DNA of 64,000 nt from Anisus vortex (lineage: Eukaryota > Mollusca > Gastropoda > Planorbidae): contig OX421506.1 in the NCBI GenBank assembly GCA_949126835.1, positions 29,866,441-29,930,440 of the forward strand, written 5' to 3'. Under the pieces are notes generated by a model. It was given only the letters and a program-made list of their open reading frames with translations. It was not told the origin of the DNA and searched no databases. Position numbers and translations under genes: made by a program. Below are positions 1 to 9,100 of the stretch, one piece after another. Within the stretch, counting starts at the first letter, position 1. The number at the start of each line of letters is the position of its first letter.

Positions 1-487
1 GTTCCACAGTGAAGGCGCCAAGAGTCTTTTTCCTGTGACTATCAAAACATGGAATTCTCAGGAGAGACCGTGTTGATGAGCGCAGTATCTTTAATGGCAC
101 ACGCTTTGGTATGAGCTCTTTGAGATAGGCAGGTGCGGTGCCTTCCACGCATCCATAGTCAAGGGAAATAATCTTGTGATCAATGCGCTTCGTCACAGGG
201 AGCCAGTGGAGCTCTTTGAGAACTGGGGTGATATGGTCATGCTTCTTTACTCGTGACACAATGCGTGCTGCAGTATTCTGAACTTTCTGTAGTCTTTCTA
301 GTTGGTTCTGGGGTAACCCCCACAGGCAAGTGTTACAACTCCAGTCTTGACTGTATTATAGCGACAGCAATAGCATTGGCTGTTTTTCTATTAATTAGAG
401 GTCGCAGCTGACCCAGGGCACGAAGATGAAAAGAGCAGGCCCTAACCACAGTACTGCTGTGTGGACCTAGTGTTAGTTTATTGTCAA
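1..487 (-). pseudogene. LINE reverse transcriptase C-terminal fragment (L2/CR1-like)
   Basis: On the minus strand, the frame over 487-333 reads RACSFHLRALGQLRPLI..., the thumb region of LINE reverse transcriptases, and ends at a stop after SRLEL. The homology continues in other frames to position 1: ERLQKVQNTAARIV, then KHDHITPVLKELHWLPVTKR, LRSSTRSLLRIPC and TLGAFTVE. The copy is frameshifted and cut by the window edge. It abuts an unrelated LINE 3' end at 488. Confidence 0.75.
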
Positions 488-692
488 TAATAAAGCATAT
501 AAGTACTCTTTCTTCCCGAGTTGCATTCGGGCATAGAATGGGTTGCCCGAACAAACCAGGAAGACCAGTAACTTAACATCATTTAAAAAATCAATAAAAT
601 GCAAGACTAGACTCGGACCACAGATGAGCGTAGGGCGCAATAATCTTCTTTATAACAGAGCGTCTGTAATATACAAGATAAGATATTGTCGA
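488..692 (+). mobile_element. LINE 3'-end fragment, family B (5'-truncated)
   Basis: It matches the copies at 5686, 21936, 30360, 40724, 49850, 50355 and 63150. It holds the decayed end of an ORF (FFPSGIRAFNGLPEQ in better copies), then a 3' UTR ending in GATAAGATA. Confidence 0.7.
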
Positions 693-3169
693 AACATTAT
701 CATTTATTAGTCAAGATGAGGATCTAACACTAACACATGATAATATTAATTATAATCTGATCTCAGTTTAATTGAGATGTCCTTGCTTATGTATTTCTAA
801 TCGACGCTGGAGAAGTATTAACATTAAACGGAATAGACACATTGTAATCATACAAAATGGGTAGTTAACGTAATGTTTAAAAATATACATACAAATTCTT
901 AGTCATATAATCTTTATTTATATAATTTGCAAATACTTTTTACAGTTTGATCATTTTTAATTGTAAGCCATTTATTATTTTATAAAACAAACATATTAGA
1001 AATATCAGCGCAAATCAAACGGTTTAATTATCTCCCTTTAATATAATCTATTGTAATATAGCAAATAATACTAACTAATTATTATTCTTTTGTATAAAGC
1101 TAACAATAAGGTCTTCACTACAAGATTTAATTATAAGAGCATTGAATTAACCTGCAAAATACCCTGCATTAATTGTTTGTCCATTTACGGAGTTTATCTT
1201 TTAAACATTAATAATTACAGAAATTACATAATATATTGCTATTAAAAAGGTCGCTTACAATGAATAGATTAGTGATACAAATACATTTATCTTAGGCCTA
1301 TAATTTTTTTTTATGTAATTAGTCTGTAATCAATTAATGAGCACTTTTTTAAAATGCTTTACGCTGATTGTTTAATATCGGATACATAGGCTATATAGTT
1401 ACTTCTAAGTGTAAGTTGAACCAAAAGCTGAAAGTAAAAAAGCGAATGCCTAACAGTTAAGGAAAGCAGATGACTTTCTTAAGCAGCTTCCTTCCAGATC
1501 TTTTCCACAATTGGACACACTTGGATGCCCATTCTTCTAATGATTAAAATTCAACTTGCCGCATTTGAAAATCGCCAATATCCCTACACTTAAAAACATA
1601 TCTACATCTAAGAAGGTTGTAGTAAGATCAAACCAGTTAGGCTTGGTGTGGTATGAATTGAATTGAATTGTTGAATTTCCGGCTCATCAACATCGAAGGT
1701 TATATAGGGCCTTTTTGATAACGTTGTTGTCATTTTTCTCTTGTATCCATTTTATTGTTCTTATATCTTTAAATTTTGTTGTACAGTTGTATGTCTTTAA
1801 TATAGTTTATTATATGTTTTGGTTTAATTTTGCTGAAAAGTTCATGAAGAGTTCTACAGTAATAGAATTTACGTCGAATGTCATCAAATGTATTACATTC
1901 CAACAAAATGTGAGACACTGTTAAGTTGGCGTTGCAGAAAGCACACATTGGGGCCATTTCTCGTTTTAAGATAAACGAATGTGTTAGTTTCGTATGTCCT
2001 GTATGTAGTCTGCAGAGAATAACTGCGTCCTTTCGAACAAGTTGGCCTGTATCATGCCAGGTTTTTGAATTTTCCAAATACTGCAGTTTATTGCATTCGG
2101 TATTCAAGAAGTTAGTCCATGTTTGTCTTTCATGTTTAATTATTAAAGGTTTCAAGTCTCGATATGGTATTGGGATAATACTCTCTGATAACAACAGGGC
2201 GGCTTTAGCCTCTCTGTCAGCTTTTTCATTTCCATCTATCCCTGCATGACCAGGAACCCAACAGAAAACGACACGTTTGCCTCTTTCATATATTGATTGG
2301 TATTTTGTCAAAATGTCCAAGGCAGATATATTCCTGGTATTACAGTTTCCCATAGCAGTAAGACAAGATAACGAATCGGATAAAATAACAAAATTTTGGT
2401 TTTCTGATTCCTCTGCAATGTCTAATGCCAGGCATATTGCTAAAGCCTCTGCAGTATTTATTGAGATACTGGAATTATATTTTCTTTTTTTACTTGTATT
2501 TGAGGTAAGAGCAACCGAAGATGTCGCTGTATCATTTTTCGATCCGTCTGTGTATATTTGTACATAATTTGGGTATTTTTGTAGCACTTCTTGGAACATA
2601 TCCATGCAAGGATCCTTTTTATTTCTATGGTTTAATTCTAAGTTTATAGGCGGGATTTCAAAAAGCCATGGTGGAGTTTTTGGTATATAATATCTTTTTA
2701 TAAATCTAAATTCAATTTTAGTTTCGATCATTTCTTTTTCAATTCTAAGTCCAAAAGTTGGTATATATTTTGAGTTTTCAGTAAAGCTGTTTTTTTCTTG
2801 TGGGTGAAAAACACATAAATACGCTGGATTATTCGGTAAGGATTTTAGTTTTAGTGCATATTGTAATGATAGCTTGAAAGAATGGTTCGATAACTCCGCT
2901 TTGAGTGCTTCGGTGTTCCACTGAAAAAGCCCAACTATCTATCTTTATATTCGCCCTAATATAGGGATTATTTAACGTCAAGATATGTTCAGTTTGAATG
3001 CAAATCTATTCCAGTGGTTCTTGTAAATGCAAGTTCAACTCACTGAAATGTGTCGCTGTGTCATTCAGAAACATCGGCTTCAAAAGTCAGAATCCTCATT
3101 CAGAATTCAGCTCTTTGAGGTCTCTCGCGTGCCAAACTTGGCACGCGTGTCTTAGGTTGCGGACCACTG
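693..3169 (-). mobile_element. hAT relic copy 1 (family H1), split by a LINE
   Basis: This copy is colinear with copy 3 (about 36640-38295) over most of its length, apart from the LINE at 1658-2874. Minus-strand translation of the right part gives FLNDTATHFSELNLHLQ followed by a stop, matching the conserved FLxDIxxHLNxLNxxLQ stretch of SCAND3/GTF2IRD2-like hAT transposases. The right end is a decayed terminal repeat (TAGGTTGCGGACCACTG). The left terminal repeat is not found. Confidence 0.7.
1658..2874 (-). mobile_element. I-clade-like non-LTR retrotransposon fragment with RNase H domain, nested in a hAT relic
   Basis: One open frame on the minus strand runs from 2874 to the stop at 1769; the ATG at 2731 is only internal. 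It carries the reverse transcriptase tail (LQYALKLKSLPNNPAY), then an RNase H domain with its acidic residues: Asp in YTDGSK, Glu in TAEALAI, Asp in LSDSLS and Asp in GNEKADREA, plus WVPGHAGI. A Cys/His knuckle follows (CAFC...H...C). An RNase H domain in a LINE points to the I/Nimb-like clades. The 3' tail is repeats of AATTC (1658-1680). The 5' end is truncated, and the host element resumes with a short TGAA match. Confidence 0.82.
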
Positions 3170-4190
3170 CTCTTGTGTTTCTAGGTTTAATAATTTGACT
3201 ATTGATGTTACTCTTGTCAGTTGTGAATATGCGCTAGTTTTGAACCTTGCTGCTCTGGTATAGAAATTTTTAGACTCCTACTTTTTTACTTTTATATTAA
3301 GTCGGTTAATGCAACATTTATTTGCTGCGTCCTATGTTTGTAAAATTTTAAAAGTTTTTATTAGATTTATATCCCTTTTAGCCTTGAGAATTAATTATAT
3401 CAGTGTTCTTGCTTGTTTGTTGCTCAATGTTACATGCCCTCGGAGCTTACATTGTATTTGTTGGCAGCGCTACTCAAAAAGAGATATTATTATTTAAATA
3501 TTGGTCTTACTCTTGTCAGAACTTAAAAACTCATTATTTCAATATTTACCTTAGATAACATTTAACATGCTTTAGAAACTTAGTGTCATATATATGGGTT
3601 GGGTCGGTTATACTACATTTATTTGTTTTGTTTTTTTTAATCATCAATTTAGCTCTGTCACCTGGCCTAGGGTAATATCCGTATTCTTAGTTGTATGTTA
3701 AACGCGCTCTGAGCTTACATTATGTTTGTTAGCAGCGCTATACAAATATTATTATTATTATTATTATTATTATTTTTGTGACAAAGGATATTATTTAAAA
3801 GTGTATAACGCCAAAGACTCACAGAAACATGCACTCTATCTGACCTTAATACTTTCTCAGAAGATCACAACCAGGATAAGTCTACTCCTAAATAAAAAAA
3901 AAAAGAACATAGGGTCTATGAAAGTTATTTTGCATCACTTGTTGTGAAAGGCGAATGTTGACGGGCGCACAATAGTCACTAATAGTGTGTAGATATTTCC
4001 GAGTTGACACCTTTTTGCACCAAATCTGACCGAATGTGTTTTCTTATAATTTTTTTTACTATCTGTATCACTTCAAATGTAAGAGAGAAAAACATGAATC
4101 TACAAATGTAATCTATCAGGCAGTAGAAATACTAAACCTTTTTTTTAAATATAGGAATGTTTCCTAGGACATAGGGCTAACAGATATTGT
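3170..4190. other. AT-rich sequence without recognised genes
   Basis: A (TAT)n run lies at 3746-3774, and two copies of a phrase ending CGGAGCTTACATTGTATTTG / CTGAGCTTACATTATGTTTG at about 3440 and 3710 suggest an old dispersed or tandem repeat. Nothing coding is seen. Confidence 0.6.
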
Positions 4191-4194
4191 ATCT

Positions 4195-4372
4195 TTATAT
4201 CTATCCTCTATCTATGTATCTATCTATCCATCTAGCATTTTATTTTTCTATCTATCTATTGATCTATCTTCTATCTATCTATCCATCTATCTTCAATCTA
4301 TCATCTGTCATCTATCTACCCACCTATCCAGCTATTTGTACTATCTATCGATTATCTATTTATCAGTATGTA
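4195..4372. repeat. (ATCT)n microsatellite
   Basis: Interrupted tetranucleotide repeats with single-base variants. Confidence 0.9.
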
Positions 4373-4606
4373 ACATAAGACTATTATTGACCTAAATATT
4401 ACTTTTGAGATGGTTTTAGCTAGAAGTTCGGTATTCTATCTGCTCCACCAAAAAAAGTAAAATTTTTACCCAACTTCATCATATCTTAGGCTTAACAATG
4501 AAATAATATGATGAAAGAGTGGTTGTTATGTTCCGAAGTATTGCGTTTTAAATTCTGATAAAATCCGCATATTTTAACTCTGGCTAAATAGAATATGGAG
4601 TACGGA

Positions 4607-4822
4607 GGCCCAGTGAAGGCTAGGATTTGTTCCCGGGCCTGGAGGGTGTCTATGAGTCTACCCAGCTCTGATGGGTACCTGCCCTTAGTTAGAGTAAAGA
4701 GAAGGCGGCTGTGCATTGTGCTGGCCACACACTCAACTAGCATGCCGTGGCCACAGAAACTGGTGAACGCTGCTGCACCGGCCCTATGACCAATTTGGTC
4801 CGATGGGTACTTTACTTTACTT
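4607..4822 (+). mobile_element. SINE family C, head truncated
   Basis: It carries the family body: GAAGGCTAGGATTTGTTCCC, GTCTACCCAGCTCTGATGGG, then CCGTGGCCACAGAAACTGGT and the tail TTTGGTCCGATGGGTACTTT. The best full copy is at 23168. Confidence 0.8.
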
Positions 4823-4956
4823 AAACAGGATGGATTCAGCTCTCCGATGGAAAAAGAAGATTTGCAGAAGACTCATTTACTTCCCCGAAAACCTATTCAG
4901 AAAATGAAAAACTGTATGTGCATTTGAGGGAAACACAATCCTTTGAAAGTGATCTT

Positions 4957-5264
4957 GAGTAGTGTGTATCGCGTGGCATGAGCGCTTTGCTTCCCTCTAT
5001 GAGTAGTGTGTATCGCGTGGCATGAGCGCTTTACTTCCCTCTATGAGTAGTGTGTATCGCGTGGCATGAGCGCTTTACTTCCCTCTATGAGTAGTGTGTA
5101 TCGCGTGGCGTGAGCGCTTTGCTTCCCTCTATGAGTAGTGTGTATCGCGTGGCATGAGCGCTTTTTTTCCCTCTATGAGTAGTGTGTATCGCGTGGCATG
5201 AGCGCTTTACTTCCCTCTATGAGTAGTGTGTATCGCGTGGCATGAGCGCTTTATTTCCCTCTAT
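4957..5264. repeat. 44-bp minisatellite, 7 copies
   Basis: The unit begins GAGTAGTGTGTATCGCGTGG and starts exactly every 44 bp at 4957, 5001, 5045, 5089, 5133, 5177 and 5221, with only point differences. The CpG-containing core is unlike its surroundings. Confidence 0.95.
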
Positions 5265-5347
5265 GATACCGTCAATTCCTTTGCTTGTAAATATGAGTAG
5301 TTAGAGCTGAGAATAATTAACTTAGCTAGTTGGCTAATTGGCTTAGG

Positions 5348-5583
5348 CAGGGGTCGGCAACCTTTTCATAACAGTGTGTTAAAGTATGATTTCTAATTCA
5401 TTCAGCGTGCCAACCGTCTAAAAGTCATTTTGTCCCACCAAATAATTTCTTGTAGACGAGACCTAAAGTTTCTAATTTTATTATTAATTTTTTTTATTCG
5501 GGTGTGTGTGTGTGTGGGGGGGGGGGTCTTTTGCTTGCCATTGACAATTGCTCTTGCATGCGTGCCGTCAATTGCCGACCCCT
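5348..5583. mobile_element. hAT MITE, family H1
   Basis: The left end is CAGGGGTCGGCAACCT and the right end is TTGCCGACCCCT. The flanks GGCTTAGG and GGCTAATG look like a decayed 8-bp duplication. A poly-G run is at 5516-5526. Confidence 0.8.
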
Positions 5584-5685
5584 AGGCTAATGTATGACCG
5601 AAATGCGAAGGTAAAATCAGTGACCTTTTGCCAACAAATCAGTTACGGTTATTTAAACAACAAAGAGATATTATAATTAATTAGC

Positions 5686-5812
5686 AGACAGTAACTTAAC
5701 ATCATTCAAAGCACTAATTAAACTGCAAGACTAGACTCAGACCACGGATGAGCTTTGGACGCAATAATCTTCATTTATAGAAGGAGCTTCTATAAAATGT
5801 AAGATAAGATAC
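5686..5812 (+). mobile_element. LINE 3'-end fragment, family B
   Basis: A short copy holding only the last part of the family: CAAGACTAGACTCAGACC, ACGCAATAATCTTC, ending in TAAGATAAGATA. Confidence 0.7.
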
Positions 5813-5981
5813 GAAAAATAATATAAACTATTGGTTTGCGTTTTCACTTCATTTTTTGTTAGCAAGTAGATCTAATTAAGTATGTCTTCTTTCTGTTTAT
5901 CTATACTAGGTGAGGAAAAGGGCCATTGAAGAAAGGGCTATTTGAAAAGAAGGAAAGGTTTGGGTCTTGACTTTGTATTAG

Positions 5982-6164
5982 CTACCGGCTCTGGGGACGC
6001 AGAGGATGACGCACTGCATAGGCAAGGACGGCCGGCCACTGAGGGTGGTGGGCCCCGACTACGTGCACCACTATCCCAGCTTCAAGAGGGTGCAGCTGGC
6101 CGCGGTGAAGGAGAAGCTGTACAACCCGAACTTGCCCACGCTGAGACACGAGTATAGAGACAAT
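5982..6164 (+). CDS. Gene 1 coding exon a (first one visible)
   Basis: The exon has 61 codons, phase 0 at both ends. The acceptor is TTTGTATTAG and the donor is AAT|GTGAGT. It reads through MTHCIGKDGRPLRVVG and ends LRHEYRDN. The Met codon at 6006 is internal if the acceptor is real and initiating if it is not. The donor and the last six exon bases (GACAAT) are also the seam of the downstream 43-bp repeat. Confidence 0.68.
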
Positions 6165-9100
6165 GTGAGTGATAGGCAATAATATATCTTGCACATATTT
6201 GTAGGGACAATATGATAGGCAATAATATATCTTGCACATATTTGTAGGGACAATATGATAGGCAATAATATATCTTGCACATATTTGTAGGGACAATATG
6301 ATAGGCAATAATATATCTTGCACATATTTGTAGGGACAATATGATAGGCAATAATATATCTTGCACATATTTGTAGGGACAATATGATAGGCAATAATAT
6401 ATCTTGCCGTGCTGAAGACGGCTGGCCTAGCGGTTAACTCACCAGACTGTCAACCAAAAAACCACTTGACACGTCGCGGGTTCGAGCCCCGCCACCGGCA
6501 GATCCCTGTCGCCCTACAGGAGTTTTGGGACTAGATGACGTTAATATTGAGTTGTTATCACATGCGCTTAACCGGCAGCAGTGAAACCTCTCACAGATTA
6601 ATAGTCTTCTAGAGCGCACTGAGCATGCTAAAATAGCATGGATAGAAGCGCTATATAAATCACCATTACCATTACCATACTTGTAGGGACAATATGATAG
6701 GCGATAATATATCTTGCACATACTTGTAGGGACAATATGATAGGCAATAAATTATATTGCACATATTTGTAGGGACAATATGATAGGCGATAATCTATCT
6801 ACACATGTTTGTAGGTACAATATGATAGGCAATAATATATCTTGCACATATTTGTAGGGACAATATGATAGGCAATAATATATCTTGCACATATTTGTAG
6901 GGACAATATGATAGGCAATAATATATCTTGCACATACTTGTAGGGACAATATGATAGGCGATAATATATCTTGCACATACTTGTAGGGACAATATGATAG
7001 GCAATAAATTATCTTGCACATATTTGTAGGGACAATATGATAGGCGATAATCTATCTACACATGTTTGTAGGTACAATATGATAGGCAATAATATATCTT
7101 GCACATACTTGTAGGGACAATATGATAGGCAATAATATATCTTGCACATACTTGTAGGGACAATATGATAGGCAATAATATATCTTGCACATACTTGTAG
7201 GGACAATATGATAGGCAATAATATATCTTGCACATACTTGTAGGGACAATATGATAGGCAATAATATATCTTGCACATACTTGTAGGGACAATATGATAG
7301 GCAATAATATATCTTGCACATACTTGTAGGGACAATATGATAGGCAATAATATATCTTGCACATACTTGTAGGGACAATATGATAGGCAATAATATATCT
7401 TGCACATACTTGTAGGGACAATATGATAGGCAATAATATATCTTGCACATATTTGTAGGGACAATATGATAGGCGATAATCTATCTACACATGTTTGTAG
7501 GTACAATATGATAGGCAATAATATATCTTGCACATACTTGTAGGGACAATATGATAGGCAATAATATATCTTGCACATACTTGTAGGGACAATATGATAG
7601 GCAATCATATATCTTGCACATATTTGAAGTGACCATATGATAGGCGATTATCTACACATGTTTGTATGGACAATATGATAGGCAATAATCTATCTTGCAC
7701 ATATTTGTAGGGACAATATGATAGGCAATAATCTTTCTACACATGTTTGTAGGGACAATATGATAGGCAATAATTTATCTACTCATGTTTGTAGATACAA
7801 TGTAAGTGATAGGTAACATTCTGGGTCTAAAGGCAATGTATGTGATGAGTAATAATCTGATTAATCTGCAAAGCTGTTATGGGTACCGGCCATAACTTGG
7901 GGATAGGTAAAAGGAGGATTGGCATTGTGACGGCCACTCAATCCTCTTGTATGCCGTGGCCATGGGCATTTGAGAAGACTGTGCTTCAATGTGATCTGAA
8001 AAGGATAGCTTACTTTTTGTGGAATGAACAAAATAGGTCTCACCAATTTGTATTTTGTTGAATAAAACAATGCTATTGAAATTGACTCGAGATCCATTGT
8101 GTTATGCAAGGCGTCATGTGAAATAGCAATAGTTGTCATGGTAACCTTCACATATGGTTTCCTTGTCAACAGGTTATAGGCAAGCTGTGCGACGAGCATT
8201 GTAAGACCACCACGTGCTGTACGCCACGTGACTTCGCGGAAGCGGAAATGAACGCGTTCAGGCCCCCGGAGAAGCAGCTGCACTGTCTGGACATCACCGC
8301 CACTGGCAAGGCTCTGAGTCACATGTACTTCACCCCTCAAGATGTACAGGTAAAATAGAAGCCAGTTGTAACCGAAAATACTTTTAACACATCAGAAGAT
8401 ACAGGTGAAATTTTAGCCATATTTAGGCAAAACTCTGTTCACATCAGAAAGTACAGGTGAAATTTTAGCCATATTTAGGCAAAACTCTTTTCACACCAGA
8501 AAGTACAGGTGAAATTTTAGCCATATTTAGGCAAAACTCTTTTCACATCAGAAAGTACAGGTGAAATTTAAGCCATTTTTAGGCAAAACGCTTTACACAT
8601 CAGAAAGTACAGGTGCAATTTTAGCCATATTTAGGCAAAATTCTTTACACATCAGAAAGTACAGGTGCAATTTTAGCCGTTTTTAGGCACAATTAATTAC
8701 ACATCTGAAAGTACAGGTGAAATTTTAGCCATATTTAGGCAAATATCTTTACAAATCAGTAAGTACAGGTGACATTTTAGCCATATTTAGCTAAAATACT
8801 CTGCATTTCAAAAAGTAAAGAATACATTTTAGCCATTTTTACTCCCTTTATTTTAAGTTGTTATTTCTGTCTGTCTGTATGGATGGTTGTCATCATCGTG
8901 CAAGAATTGGCTTCCATTTTTTTACCACTTCCCGTGGTCCAATCGAGCTGAAATTTGGACAGCAGACTTGCCCCGACTAACAATACATTCTATCAAATTT
9001 TCAGTTAAAACAACTTAATTATACTACACTTATGACAATCTTAATTTCTTAAATGGAAAGTATAAGTAAAATTTTGGTTTCACTTTAAAAAAGCCTGTGC

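Noticed and set aside
4830..4910. Short ATG frame starting MDSALRWKKK as a missing first exon of gene 1
   Set aside because: It begins in a SINE tail, ends in a stop after about 25 codons and has no matching donor.
6071..7608. Minus-strand frames with CKIYYCLSYCPYKYVQDILL repeats
   Set aside because: 43-bp minisatellite read in three frames inside an intron of the + strand gene.
6158..7810. CRISPR-like array
   Set aside because: Units abut with no unique spacers, the sequence is eukaryotic, and the array is an intronic minisatellite.
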